A stretch of 47,244 bases of DNA, taken from positions 1 to 47,244 of the forward strand of contig JAPOXR010000011.1 in NCBI GenBank assembly GCA_026706985.1, read 5' to 3'. The DNA is from Paracoccaceae bacterium. Lineage in GTDB: Bacteria > Pseudomonadota > Alphaproteobacteria > Rhodobacterales > Rhodobacteraceae. Shown here piece after piece: positions 1-9,454 of this stretch. A program made the translations under genes and the position numbers. The notes under the pieces were generated by a model, which saw only the letters and a list, made by a program, of their open reading frames with translations, searched no databases and was not told where the DNA came from. The first letter of the stretch is position 1. Every line of letters begins with the position of its first letter.

Positions 1-118
1 GCTTATAACAGCATCTCCCCTGTTCCACAACCTTGGGTAAGAGAAATTCGGGCTAAGGCTTCAGCGGAGCTGGAACAACACTGTCCTCACATCCGAGCTC
101 CGGCGAAAGGCTGCGTCC

Positions 119-2440
119 TTGCTTCTTGAAACACTCATCGAGGCAGCGCCGAAAGGAGCGAAAGGCAAGGATGTGCAGGTCGCGACCACTATCGGAGAAC
201 TGATTCAGGCTTTGAAAGGTGATCCCGGTTTGCCGAAAGATCTTAATGATCCGTCATCCCTGCTCGACCACGCGCTGCTTTGGATGCACGAACAAGGGGC
301 GGTGACGTTGGGAAGAGGTCTGACCATCTTCCGGCCGGCAATCACCGTCCGCCTCGCGCCAAAAAACCGGATCTATACCCATGCTGACTTTGAGCCATTG
401 AAAATCCATTATGATGAACAGACGCTCCAGACTCACATTATGGCAACCTATGCGGAGTGTGGGCTGAACCCAAATTGCAGCACCCGCCGCTTTCGGGATG
501 ATTATTTCAAACTTGATCGGCAAGCTTTCATTGAAAAGTGGATTCCGGACAGAACAGTGCTGCGCCGTCAGACCACACCCGAATCTTGGCGCAGTATCGT
601 GGAATCGCTGGGGAACAGCGATCAGATCAAAATCGTAAAGGACGACCGCGTGGAAACCAACGTCCTCGTCTTAGCTGGCCCGGGATCCGGCAAGACCCGC
701 GTCCTTGTGCACCGGATCGCCTTCCTCATCCGAGTGCTGCGGCAGCATCCGAACGGTATTCTGGCACTGGTTTACAACCGTCATGCGGCTACCGAAATCA
801 GGTGGCGGCTTTCCCGGCTATTGGGTGACGATGCGCGAGGCGTGACGGTTTTGACCTGCCATGGGCTGGCAATGCGCCTGGTTGGGGCGAGTTTTTCCGG
901 GCGGGATGGAAAAATTGAGGCGGGAGAGTTTGACGAGGTCCTGAAGCAGGCAATTGAGCTTCTAAGAGGTGATGGGTTGTCCACCGCCGAATCCGAAGCG
1001 CAACGCGACACGCTGATCGAAGGCTATCGATGGATTTTGGTCGATGAGTACCAAGATATCGGAGAGCAGGAGTATGAGTTAATTGCAGCCATCGCCGGGC
1101 GGTCCACCGAAGATGAGGACAGCAGGCTCAGCCTGTTCGCCGTTGGCGATGATGACCAAAATATTTACGCCTTCAGGGGATCCTCCGTTGATTACATCCG
1201 ACGATTTGCGACGGATTACAAAGCCAAGCCTGACTTTCTCATCGAGAATTACCGCTCAACTGGCCACATCATTCGTGGGGCCAACATGCTCATTGCTCCC
1301 TGCAAGCACCGTATGAAAACCGGTCATGACATCGTGATTGATTCACGGCGACAGAAGGAGCCGCCGGGTGCCGAACTTCAGCGGCGCGACCCAATCGGGC
1401 ACGGGCGGGTGCAGGTATTGCGAATTCCTGACAATGAAAGAGCTCAGGCCATCCTTGCACTGAGTGAGTTGCAGCGACTCTCCTTATTGAGGTCGGACTG
1501 GTCATGGAACAAAGCTGCGGTCATTGCCCGCAACTGGAAATGGCTTGTTCCCGTCCGGAGTTGCTGTGAGGCACGCGGCATTCCAGTGCAGGTGGCTTCT
1601 GATGAGCAGCCGAATATCTGGCGGTTGCGTGAGACGCAGCGTCTGGTTGACTGGCTCAAAGGGCGGCCGAACTCCACCATCCGCACCGAAGAAATTTCAA
1701 AATGGATGAGACGACAGGCTGACGGCCCCTGGTGGTCTCTGCTACGTGAGGGTGTTGAAGATTTCGTTCTCGAAGCCGGCGAACGCGAAGCCGGCCGCTC
1801 CGACATTATTGAGTGGATCGCCGAATGGAGCCGCGATGCCCGGAAGCGCCAGACCGGCCTGCTGCTGCTTTCGGCACACCGGGCGAAAGGGTTGGAGTTC
1901 GACGATGTGATAGTGCTTGACGGTGGTTGGGGAGGGCAATCCAAGCGCTCAGACGAAGACGAGGAGCGTCGACTTTACTACGTGGCAATGACCCGGGCGC
2001 GTCGAAGCCTGGCGTTACTTTCATTGGGAGGCCGGCAGACATTCGCGGAAGATTTGGAAGGGCCAGCGATCCGTCGTCATTCACCTCAGGTGAATGGTCT
2101 CGATCTCGCTGAATGCGGCAAGACCTACCTGACACTCGGCCCCAAAGATGTTTTCCTGGATTTCGCAGGCAGGCTTGGCGACAACGATCGGAGTCTGCAG
2201 GCGATTGAGAAAATCTCCGCCGGCGACCCTGTATCCATAAAGCACGGGATGATTGTCGATCAGTCTGGGATTCCAATCGGTCGCCTGGCCAAGAATTTCA
2301 AACTGCCCGACAAGACGCTCATCGCCGGAAAGGTGCATACTGTCATTATGCGCACCCAGGCGGAAAGTGGCGAAGACTTCCGCAACCAACTCCGCCGTGA
2401 GAAGTGGGATATCGTCTTGCCGGAGCTGGTTTTCAGTTGA
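119..2440 (+). pseudogene. UvrD/Rep-type superfamily 1 helicase, C-terminal half of a RecQ/UvrD-like protein, probably frameshifted
   Basis: A 773-residue open frame with the full set of superfamily 1 helicase motifs: Walker A GPGSGKTR near residue 187, Walker B LVDEYQD near 305, GDDDQNIYAFRG near 344, ENYRS near 376, AHRAKGLEFDD near 588 and AMTRARR near 624. The first 150 residues (winged-helix-like, then a stretch around DYFKLDR and TPESWRSIVE) look like the linker of long bacterial proteins that join a RecQ-like helicase to a UvrD-like one. The only start is a weak TTG at 119. In frame 1 an open frame comes in from the left edge and stops at 127-129, ending in a plausible continuation of the upstream half. 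I infer a one-base frameshift around 110-130; a separate split gene is possible. Role would be ATP-driven DNA unwinding in repair. Confidence 0.7.
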
Positions 2441-2600
2441 TCGGCCGCCGATAGAACCCTTGGACATAGTCCAGTCCATTCGGATTTTGCTCTCTCCAGG
2501 CCTGCGCGGTGCGCTCAACGACCGCGTTTCCATTCTGAACTGGCATATTTCGTTTCAACTCCCGATCAATCTGCCGGGATTGATGATTGTCTGAGCACAT
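2433..2600 (-). CDS. possible small protein of 55 residues, unknown
   Basis: An ATG frame on the minus strand, tail-to-tail with the helicase gene and overlapping its stop by a few bases. The middle reads ERTAQAWREQNPNG followed by LDYVQGFYRRP, with no obvious domain, signal peptide or membrane segment. No strong ribosome binding site is visible upstream. It may be a real small gene, the end of a decayed larger gene, or chance; the balanced composition of the product is the only positive sign. Confidence 0.25.
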   Translation of the reverse strand: MCSDNHQSRQIDRELKRNMPVQNGNAVVERTAQAWREQNPNGLDYVQGFYRRPIN

Positions 2601-2747
2601 CTTACCGCTGGCCGGCTGTCGGCATTCGCAACGGTACGTGGATTACTGGATGCGCGGCAGGGCGGTCATTGAACAGCCCCACCGTAACACGTATCCGGCA
2701 GTTCGCCCGCGCCAGGCGCTGAACGATATATCGCGGGCAGGAAAAGT

Positions 2748-3411
2748 GTGCTCGTCCGGATCGCCGACGATGCTGATCACCTTCGGGATATCTTCGATCT
2801 GGACCAAGCAACCAATGACCGCCTGCTGGCCGAAAACGGTCGATTGCCGGGCATCGGCATCGATGAGCTGGTGTTTTCCGCATTATCCATGCGGCCTTCA
2901 CGCGTACTCATCCGAACGGGAGTCGATTCAACGGCCCCGATCGCGGTGCCTGGTATGCCGGGCTTGATCTCGAAACTTCGCAGACGGGGTCGCCTGGCAC
3001 AAATCGCTGGAGCTCGCTGAAATCGACATGATGAAGGAAAGCATCACCTACGACGATTATCTGGCGGGAGCCGCAGCCTATCGGCATTGCCTTGATCCAG
3101 GCAGCTGCGTCATATCCCAGATGTTGGCGGAGACCCTACTGGCAGAGCAGGCGTCCGGGATCTTCTTTCCCGGCGTTCGTCACCAGGGCGGTGCCTGCCT
3201 TGTATGTTTCCGCCCGGCACTTGTCGGTGATGTCCGCAAGATTGCGCGCTACCGTTTCACCTGGACAGGATCGAGCAGGCCCCTGCACCAATGTGGTTCC
3301 GGGGCGTTGGAGGTGGCGGGGCTCAAGCGTCGGCCTTCGCCTGATCCGGTGACCGGGGAGCCAATGGCATGGGCGCGGAGTGTAGCTGATCAAACACTTT
3401 TGAGATTCTGA
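2748..3411 (+). pseudogene. RES-domain toxin gene, broken by frameshifts
   Basis: Three frames together spell a RES-family protein (NAD-degrading toxins of RES-Xre pairs). First frame, 2748-2880: RIADDADHLRDIFDLDQATN then GRLPGIGIDELVF. Second, about 2880-2985: HAAFTRTHPNGSRFNGPDRG then AWYAGLDLETSQT. Third, about 2990-3290: AWHKSLELAEIDMMKESITY, later FFPGVRHQGGACLVCFRPAL. At least two single-base shifts (near 2879 and 2988) separate them. The serine expected before VRH in the family is a glycine. No intact Xre-type antitoxin is visible next to it, which fits decay after the pair was lost. The third frame runs into an IS-terminus-like sequence at 3381 and stops at 3411. The interval 2601-2747 shows nothing recognisable. 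Confidence 0.7.
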
Positions 3412-3412
3412 G
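3381..3412 (+). repeat. solitary IS terminus, copy of the left end of the IS at 10890
   Basis: The 32 bases here differ at only two positions from the left end of the decayed IS481-like element at 10890-10921; both begin TGTA and contain CTGATCAAACAC then TTTGAGATTCTGAG. No transposase remains beside it. I read it as the leftover of a second, deleted copy, inserted at the 3' end of the RES pseudogene. Confidence 0.6.
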
Positions 3413-3530
3413 ACGGTGCCCGCCAGTGGGCCAGTATCGCCCCGGCGACTGCGTCGATTCCACTGGCCGTGACCTCTGACAGCTGTCAAAACCCGAGACT
3501 TTGTCCGTGCCGCTTCCTCGCAGCTTTATG

Positions 3531-3830
3531 TCAGGATTGATGCGCCTTCATGTAGCCGCGCAGGACCGCGTTGATCCGCGTCTGGTAGCCCCGTCCCTCT
3601 GCCCTGAAGAAGTCGAGCACGTCCGCATCGAGGCGAACCGAGACAGCCTGCTTCGGGCGGGGCATGGTGACTTGGGCTCTCGACCAGTCGAACTCTCCCT
3701 CGTCGGGATCCTTCTCGGGCTCGATGCCTGCCGCCTCCTCGCGACGCAGCCTTTCCCAGTCCGTCTTTCCCTCACCCTTCCGGCGGATCGCATCCTCCAG
3801 GGTGATTCTTGTGATATTCTCTGTTTTCAT
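3531..3830 (-). CDS. brnA: BrnA antitoxin of a type II toxin-antitoxin pair
   Basis: The C-terminal part reads KQAVSVRLDADVLDFFRAEG then GYQTRINAVLRGYM, the ribbon-helix-helix signature of BrnA/DUF4415 antitoxins, about 99 residues in all. BrnA neutralises BrnT and represses the shared promoter. The ATG at 3830 is preferred over the longer open frame to 3872 because GGAGGG lies 11 bases upstream. It is the downstream gene of the brnT-brnA operon and its start overlaps the end of brnT by 59 bases, a larger overlap than usual, because brnT has an extended tail. Confidence 0.88.
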   Translation of the reverse strand: MKTENITRITLEDAIRRKGEGKTDWERLRREEAAGIEPEKDPDEGEFDWSRAQVTMPRPKQAVSVRLDADVLDFFRAEGRGYQTRINAVLRGYMKAHQS

Positions 3831-4083
3831 TTTTCTGTGCCCTCCGGGCCGTGATGATCCGGATCCTGCCATCCCGCAGCGTGTGGACCACCGAGACCAT
3901 CTGTCCGCTCAGCTTGCCCGTGGCAATCCAGCGTTCTTCGTCGGGATGTCTCGATGGCGTATGCACCACCGGCCGCACATCGAAAAGTCTGGTTGCATCG
4001 CGGAAATCGATGCCATGTTTCTCAAGTGTTGATCTGCGCTTTTCCTCATCCCATTCGCATTCTAATTTTGTTTTGTTTGGCAT
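3772..4083 (-). CDS. brnT: BrnT ribonuclease toxin
   Basis: A 103-residue protein opening with an ECEWDEEKRRSTLEKHGIDF block, the classic BrnT (DUF497) start, followed by the conserved DATRLF and, near the end, RIRIITARRA. BrnT is a RelE-like ribonuclease that stops translation when BrnA is lost. The ATG at 4083 fits the family start; an in-frame start at 4104 would add seven residues. The C-terminal tail beyond the ARRA block is a little longer than usual and produces the overlap with brnA. It is transcribed first in the operon, from the promoter at 4176-4204. Confidence 0.88.
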   Translation of the reverse strand: MPNKTKLECEWDEEKRRSTLEKHGIDFRDATRLFDVRPVVHTPSRHPDEERWIATGKLSGQMVSVVHTLRDGRIRIITARRAQKNENREYHKNHPGGCDPPEG

Positions 4084-4175
4084 GTTGCCCTCTTGTGCCA
4101 GCATTGGCGATTGTCCGATTCATCCGATGTTTCCTTTCGTTATGCCCAAAAAATGTTGTTCAAAGGCAGTATGTT

Positions 4176-4204
4176 TGTATATACAGTTTGTTGTGATGAG
4201 TCAA
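4176..4204 (-). promoter_or_regulatory. sigma-70-type promoter of brnTA, with palindromic -10 region
   Basis: On the minus strand TTGACT (4204-4199) and TATACA (4181-4176) are separated by exactly 17 bases, a near-consensus promoter reading toward brnT, whose ATG is about 90 bases downstream. The -10 box lies inside the palindrome TGTATATACA (4176-4185), a natural candidate for the BrnA operator. Promoter strength and spacing are seen; operator function is inferred. Confidence 0.65.
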
Positions 4205-4531
4205 ATCCGTCGATAGCTTGCAACGGCTTCCTCGCGTTAGGACCCGAAAACTCTGTCTTAGCAACTCGGCGAGTCCTGATTTTGACAGAAATCAGTGTTT
4301 TCGCCGGAAACCATTTTTTCTTGCCCTTAGGGAAAACGGTCTCGCGGCCACAGGCGTCATTATTGCGGCGTTTCGCCCACGAAACAGGCACTGTGAAGGG
4401 AAATTCGAGGCGTCGGTGGGCTCTGCCCGCAAGAGGAGCCGATAATCCGGACATCGGAACTGCCGGTTCTCTGCCATTCAACTGATCCCACTCCTTCCGG
4501 CGGCCGGTGCGCCGATGGCATGGGCACGGAG
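4205..4531. other. gene-free interval upstream of the EF-G-like gene
   Basis: No frame here looks like a conserved protein and no RNA gene is recognisable. The right part (4503-4532) repeats a stretch at 3353-3385: both translate as a short GxPMAWARS peptide, suggesting two leftovers of the same ancestral sequence. The rest shows nothing I can name. Confidence 0.4.
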
Positions 4532-4560
4532 TTGCTTACGCTTGCAATGCACACTAGAAA
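4532..4560 (+). promoter_or_regulatory. candidate promoter for the EF-G-like gene
   Basis: TTGCTT (4532-4537) and TAGAAA (4555-4560) are 17 bases apart and lie about 60 bases before the ATG at 4621. The hexamers match the sigma-70 consensus only in part, so this is a weak suggestion. Confidence 0.3.
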
Positions 4561-4620
4561 CCTGCCGGGCCGGTAGAAGCACTTCCCGGTGGGCGAATTC
4601 GTCTAAGGAGTTTCAAATCA

Positions 4621-6645
4621 ATGGCAGCGGAACCGAGATGTGTGGCATTGGTCGGGCCTTATCAGAGCGGCAAGACCAGTCTGATGGAGGCGATGCTGGC
4701 GGCAGCCGGGAAGATTCAGCGCAAAGGCACGGTTCCGGTCGGCAATACGGTCGGCGACGCCTCGCCGGAATCGCGTGGCCGCGAAATGACCACCGAGGTG
4801 AATACCGCCAATTTCGAATATCTCGGGGATCATTGGTCCATTCTCGACTGCCCGGGATCGGTTGAGTTCCAGCAGGATACACGCACTGCCCTGATGGTCG
4901 CCGATATCGCCGTTGTGGTGTGCGAACCCTCCGTCGACAAGGCGATGATGGCGGCACCGATTTTGAAATTCCTCGACGATCATTCGATTCCGCATTTCCT
5001 GTATCTGAACAAGGTTGACAACCTGGCCGGCACCAGCGTGCCCGAAATGATGGATGCCCTCCAGGGTGCTACCGACAAACCCATGCTGTTGCGGCATGTG
5101 CCGATCTTGGATGGTGAGAACGTCACCGGCTATGTTGATCTGGCAAGCGAGCGGGCGTACGAATATCAGCAGGGTCAGGCATCGAAGTTGATCCAGGTCC
5201 CGTCTGACCTGACCGACAGCGAAGCCTCGGCCCGTCAGGAAATGCTGGAATCCCTGGCCGATTTTGACGACAACCTGCTTGAGCAGCTGCTCGACGACGC
5301 CATTCCCCCGAAGCAGGAGGTGTATGCGCATCTGACCACGGCGCTGCAGGCCGATAACGTCATTTCCGTCCTCATCGGTTCGGCACTTAACGATGCCGGG
5401 GTCCGGCGGCTCCTGAAAGCCCTGCGTCACGAGGCACCGGGGGTTGACGCGGTGCATAACCGTCTGGGGCTTGAGGATTGGAGCGGCAACAGCGCATTGA
5501 TCTTCAAGACCATTCATATGCCGCATACGGGCAAGATGTCCCTGGCCCGGATACTCGACGGCGAGGTGCGCGAAGGCATGAATCTGAACGGAGCCCGGGT
5601 CAGCAACGTCAACCGAATGAACGGTTATGACCAGGAGAAGCTCGCCGGTGCCAAGCGCGGCGATGTTGTGGCGCTTGGCCGGATGGAACCGGTCAAGACC
5701 GGGGAAGTCCTTATCGAGAGCGGTGAACCGCCGGAACGGGAATGGCCGGAACCGGCGATGCCCTTATTCTCATTGGCCATTGAGGCCGAACGGCGCGGCG
5801 ATGAGGCGAAGATGAGCGGTGCCATCGCCAAGCTGACCGAAGAGGATCCCTCGGTCGTTCTGGAGCATAATCAGGATACCCGCGAGATCGTCCTTCACGG
5901 CCAGGGCGAAATCCATCTCAGGGTGGCAATCGACCGGTTGAACAGCAAATACAATCTGCAGGTCGCCTTCAGGCGTCCGCAGGTGGCCTATAAGGAAACC
6001 ATCAGGAAAACCGTGTCGCAGCATGCACGGCACAAAAAACAGTCGGGAGGTCATGGCCAGTTCGGCGATGTGCTCGTCGACATCAAGCCGCTGCCGAGGG
6101 GCCAGGGTTTTCTGTTTGAGGATGTGATTGTCGGCGGTCGGGTGCCGCGCCAGTATATTCCGGCGGTCGAGAACGGTGTTAAGGATTATCTGGCTGCCGG
6201 CCCGCTGGGATTCCCCGTGGTTGATGTCTCGGTTATCCTGAAAGACGGCAAATATCACCCGGTCGACAGCTCCGAGCAGGCATTTAAGACCGCCGGCTGG
6301 CTGGCAATGCGGGATGGTATGCCGAATGCAAAACCGGTTTTGCTGGAGCCGATCTATGATGTGAAGATCTCGGCTCCGACCCAATTCACCTCGAATATCC
6401 AGGGGTTGATCAGCGGTCGGCGCGGCCAGATTCTCGGCTTTGATTCCAAACAGGGATGGAATCAGTGGGATGAGACAAGCGCCAAACTGCCGCAGGCGGA
6501 AATGCAGGATCTTATTGTTGAGTTACGCTCGCTGACCCAGGGTGTCGGCACTTTCGAGTATGCGTTCGACCATCTGCAGGAACTCACCGGGCGGCTCGCC
6601 GACCAGGTTGTCGAAGCCCGCAAGAGCAAGGATAGTGACGGGTAA
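4621..6645 (+). CDS. elongation factor G-like translational GTPase (paralogue, not canonical EF-G)
   Basis: A 674-residue protein with the EF-G domain order: GTPase domain (P-loop GPYQSGKTS at 11-19, G3 DCPGSVEF near 78, G4 NKVD near 136), domain II, then EF-G domains III-V with a KETIRKTV stretch and the GGHGQFGDV loop around 475-485. The G3 motif carries serine where canonical EF-G has the GTPase-activating histidine (DxPGH). This is seen in the EF-G-like subgroup present beside true FusA in many alphaproteobacteria, whose job is poorly defined. The ATG is preceded by AAGGAG at good spacing. It stands alone, with tRNA-Leu following on the same strand. Confidence 0.88.
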   Translation: MAAEPRCVALVGPYQSGKTSLMEAMLAAAGKIQRKGTVPVGNTVGDASPESRGREMTTEVNTANFEYLGDHWSILDCPGSVEFQQDTRTALMVADIAVVVCEPSVDKAMMAAPILKFLDDHSIPHFLYLNKVDNLAGTSVPEMMDALQGATDKPMLLRHVPILDGENVTGYVDLASERAYEYQQGQASKLIQVPSDLTDSEASARQEMLESLADFDDNLLEQLLDDAIPPKQEVYAHLTTALQADNVISVLIGSALNDAGVRRLLKALRHEAPGVDAVHNRLGLEDWSGNSALIFKTIHMPHTGKMSLARILDGEVREGMNLNGARVSNVNRMNGYDQEKLAGAKRGDVVALGRMEPVKTGEVLIESGEPPEREWPEPAMPLFSLAIEAERRGDEAKMSGAIAKLTEEDPSVVLEHNQDTREIVLHGQGEIHLRVAIDRLNSKYNLQVAFRRPQVAYKETIRKTVSQHARHKKQSGGHGQFGDVLVDIKPLPRGQGFLFEDVIVGGRVPRQYIPAVENGVKDYLAAGPLGFPVVDVSVILKDGKYHPVDSSEQAFKTAGWLAMRDGMPNAKPVLLEPIYDVKISAPTQFTSNIQGLISGRRGQILGFDSKQGWNQWDETSAKLPQAEMQDLIVELRSLTQGVGTFEYAFDHLQELTGRLADQVVEARKSKDSDG

Positions 6646-6710
6646 GGCAGCGGCTGTAACAAGATTGACAGCATTTCAGCGATTCAATACAGGCACCCGC
6701 TACGCAACCG

Positions 6711-6798
6711 GCCCAGGTGGCGGAATTGGTAGACGCGCTAGCTTCAGGTGCTAGTGCCCGAAATGGGCGTGGAGGTTCGAGTCCTCTTCTGGGCACCA
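6711..6798 (+). tRNA. tRNA-Leu (anticodon CAG)
   Basis: An 88-base cloverleaf with CCA encoded. The acceptor stem pairs GCCCAGG with TCTGGGC, the discriminator is A, the anticodon stem is CTAGC/GCTAG with loop TTCAGGT giving anticodon CAG, there is a long class II variable arm, and the T arm contains GGTTCGAGTCC. It reads CUG leucine codons. Confidence 0.96.
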
Positions 6799-6869
6799 AA
6801 ATCCAGCGCTGAGAAATGCGGGCGGCTGTTCCCGCCATGCGGAAATGTCAGTGATTTGGGAGAGAGCGG

Positions 6870-7481
6870 GTGGAAGTCAGGCTGCACGAACGGGATCTTC
6901 CCGGAGATTATGAACCGGGAGAAACCCTTGCGGTAGACACTGAAACCATGGGGCTTCACCCGACGCGCGATCGGCTATGTCTGGTTCAGCTGTCGACGGG
7001 AGATGGTTCCGCCGACATCCTCCGCATTGAGGCGGGGCAGAATTCGGCACCCAATCTGGTTGCGGTGCTGGAAGACTCCGCGGTGCTGAAACTGTTCCAT
7101 TACGCACGCTTTGATATCGCCGCACTCAACAAGACTTTCGATTGCCGCACCGGCCCGGTCTACTGCACCAAGATCGCCTCGCGCTTTGCCCGCACCTATA
7201 CCGACCAGCATGGTCTGAAGATGCTGGCGAAGGAATTGCTCGGACTGGATCTGAACAAGGAACAGCAATCCTCTGACTGGGGTGCCGACACCCTCACCGC
7301 CGAACAGTTGCAATATGCGGCGGCTGACGTGGTCTATCTGCATGCGCTGAAAACGGCGCTGGACGCCATGCTGTTGCGTGAGGGGCGGGTGGACATCGCG
7401 CAGCAATGTTTTGATTTTCTTCCCGTCCGCGCCAAGATTGACTTAATGGGCTGGCACAACCGCGACATTTTCGCGCATTGA
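6870..7481 (+). CDS. rnd: ribonuclease D-type 3'-5' exonuclease
   Basis: A 203-residue DEDDy exonuclease consisting of the catalytic domain only: Exo I VDTETMGL near residue 22, Exo II HYARFDIAAL near 74, Exo III YAAADVVYL near 148. The HRDC domains of E. coli RNase D are missing, which is normal for the short alphaproteobacterial form. It trims 3' ends of structured RNAs such as tRNA precursors. The start is GTG at 6870, behind a GGGAGAGAG ribosome binding site. It lies just downstream of tRNA-Leu and upstream of kdsD. Confidence 0.9.
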   Translation: MEVRLHERDLPGDYEPGETLAVDTETMGLHPTRDRLCLVQLSTGDGSADILRIEAGQNSAPNLVAVLEDSAVLKLFHYARFDIAALNKTFDCRTGPVYCTKIASRFARTYTDQHGLKMLAKELLGLDLNKEQQSSDWGADTLTAEQLQYAAADVVYLHALKTALDAMLLREGRVDIAQQCFDFLPVRAKIDLMGWHNRDIFAH

Positions 7482-7568
7482 ATCTCTGCCCCGGCTATTG
7501 CCTGCGAGCCCAAAATGCGGACAATTGACACATCGGCCAACCCGTTGCCGGTCCGCGGGGATAGCTGG

Positions 7569-8549
7569 ATGAAACAGACGGATACGCCCTTGAATAAAGA
7601 ACAGTTCCTGGCTGCCGGTCAGCGAGTCGTGCTGCGCGAAGCGGAAGCGCTTCGTCGTCTTTCCGAATGCCTTGATGGCGGATTCTCGGAAGCCGCAGCG
7701 CTGCTTGCGGAAAACCGGGGCCGTGTCATCGTGTCCGGCATCGGTAAATCCGGCCATATCGCCCGCAAGATAGCCGCCACACTCGCCTCGACCGGAAAGC
7801 CGGCGCATTTCGTGCATCCGGCGGAAGCCAGCCATGGCGATCTCGGGATGATGGCGGTGAATGATGTGGCGATGATCCTGTCGAATTCCGGGGAAACCAG
7901 CGAACTTGCTGACATCATCGCCTATACCCGCCGTTTCCGCATACCCATGATCGGGGTGGCGGGACGGAGAAGCAGCACATTGATCCGCCAGGCCGATGTT
8001 GGAATCATCCTTCCCGATGTCGGTGAAGCCTGTGACCGGGGCATTGTTCCGACGACCTCGACGACGATGATGCTGGCACTCGGAGACGCTCTGGCCATCG
8101 CCCTGATGGAACATAAAGGGTTCACACCTGCCTCATTCCGTGAGTTTCATCCGGGTGGCGCGCTGGGCTCCAGCCTGTCGATAGTCCGCGATCTGATGCA
8201 TAGCGGCGAAAAGCTGCCGTTGGTCAGGGAATCGGCAATGATGCCGGACGCCCTGCTGATCATGACCAATAAGGGATTCGGAGTCGCCGGTGTCTGCGAT
8301 GCCGATGGCAGGCTGACGGGAATCATCACCGATGGAGATCTCCGGCGCCACATGGATGGCCTGCTGACGAATTCGGTGCACGATGTGATGACCCCTGATC
8401 CGCAGACTATCACCCCGGATGCACTTGCCGTGGAAGCGGTCGGGCTCATGAATGCGCGCAAGATCACCTGCCTGTTTGTTGTTGAGCCGGAACTGAATGT
8501 CTGCGGAATACTGCACATCCATGATTGTCTGCGCGCGGGCGCGGGATGA
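7569..8549 (+). CDS. kdsD: D-arabinose 5-phosphate isomerase (KDO biosynthesis)
   Basis: About 326 residues: a SIS sugar-isomerase domain (GIGKSGHIARK, the SNSGETSEL loop, the PTTSTTMMLALGDALAIAL helix and the FHPGGALG motif) followed by two CBS domains (VRDLM..., IITDGDLRRHM, VMTPDPQTI). The enzyme interconverts D-ribulose 5-phosphate and D-arabinose 5-phosphate, the first committed step to KDO of lipopolysaccharide. The ATG at 7569 starts the conserved region; the frame is open from 7515. The stop overlaps the lptC start as ATGA, so the two are translationally coupled. Confidence 0.94.
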   Translation: MKQTDTPLNKEQFLAAGQRVVLREAEALRRLSECLDGGFSEAAALLAENRGRVIVSGIGKSGHIARKIAATLASTGKPAHFVHPAEASHGDLGMMAVNDVAMILSNSGETSELADIIAYTRRFRIPMIGVAGRRSSTLIRQADVGIILPDVGEACDRGIVPTTSTTMMLALGDALAIALMEHKGFTPASFREFHPGGALGSSLSIVRDLMHSGEKLPLVRESAMMPDALLIMTNKGFGVAGVCDADGRLTGIITDGDLRRHMDGLLTNSVHDVMTPDPQTITPDALAVEAVGLMNARKITCLFVVEPELNVCGILHIHDCLRAGAG

Positions 8550-9343
8550 AGCTGCCCTTTCAACTTCCACGCAACCGTGCATCGGCGACGCTGTTTCACA
8601 TTGTGCTCCCAACCATATCGATGGCGCTGCTGGTGTCGATTTTCTGGTTCGGTTTTTCCGGTCAGCAGCTGGCTGTGGACGATTCACCCGGCGCCACCGG
8701 AGGCGCCGCCGATCTCACCTACGCAACCAAGCTCGAGGACGGATCCCGTCTGCGGATGCATGCGGACCGGGCGGAGATTTCCCACGACCATATCGCTGCT
8801 TTCGACATTAAAGGAACCATCGTTCAGCCCGACGGATATAAGCGAAGGATCAACTCGAAATTTGCTGAAACCGGGTGGGATTTCCAGTTCGCCAGTTTCG
8901 GCGAGAGCCATATATTGGAAACCGCCGAAAACGGAGCAGAGGTTGACATCAGAATCAAGTCCGGGTCGGCGAATCAGATCGGGCTGAACGGCCGGGATGT
9001 CACCGCCGAGGTCAGAATCGGGGATGGCTCAAGACAGTCGCTCGTCGGCAAGAAGCTGCGCATCGAATTCGGTACCGAGTCCGCCACATTGGAGGGTGAG
9101 ACAGTTTTTTTCTGGACCGGGCACGACACGGAAGACTGGCTTGAAGCGCGGATGGAGGGGTTGCACTTCAACGCGAGAGATTCACAGATCACAAGCATGG
9201 GAGCGGCGGATTTTGACTTCGAAGGCGGCCACGGAAGTGCCGGGTTGATGAAAATCAACGTTCTGGAAGCGAAGACGATCATATCTGTTGAATTTTTCGA
9301 AGGGGTCACGATTTCCTATGATTCGCCGGTTACGGAACTGTAG
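8546..9343 (+). CDS. lptC: LptC, inner-membrane-anchored lipopolysaccharide transport protein
   Basis: A protein of about 265 residues with a single N-terminal membrane segment (LPTISMALLVSIFWFGF) and a periplasmic beta-rich part with several YATKLEDGSRL-like strands typical of the LptC/LptA jellyroll. It takes lipopolysaccharide from the LptBFG transporter and hands it to LptA. The ATG at 8546 overlaps the kdsD stop (ATGA). Position between kdsD and lptA supports the call; sequence alone is divergent, as usual for LptC. Confidence 0.85.
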   Translation: MKLPFQLPRNRASATLFHIVLPTISMALLVSIFWFGFSGQQLAVDDSPGATGGAADLTYATKLEDGSRLRMHADRAEISHDHIAAFDIKGTIVQPDGYKRRINSKFAETGWDFQFASFGESHILETAENGAEVDIRIKSGSANQIGLNGRDVTAEVRIGDGSRQSLVGKKLRIEFGTESATLEGETVFFWTGHDTEDWLEARMEGLHFNARDSQITSMGAADFDFEGGHGSAGLMKINVLEAKTIISVEFFEGVTISYDSPVTEL

Positions 9344-9454
9344 CGGTGGCGGCACCATAAATTGTCGCCGATTGTAAAAACTTGTGGTTTGCCAAGATGC
9401 GCGCTTCCTGTAAATCAGGGCGACACTCAAAACATCCGGGACACCAATACCAAA

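Noticed and set aside
4618-5526. 302-codon minus-strand frame inside the EF-G-like gene
   Set aside because: Antisense shadow of a full EF-G-like protein; no homology seen.
6711-6870. tRNA-Leu as integration site for a mobile element
   Set aside because: No integrase gene nearby and no second copy of the tRNA 3' end in the window; the phage present is of the transposing type.
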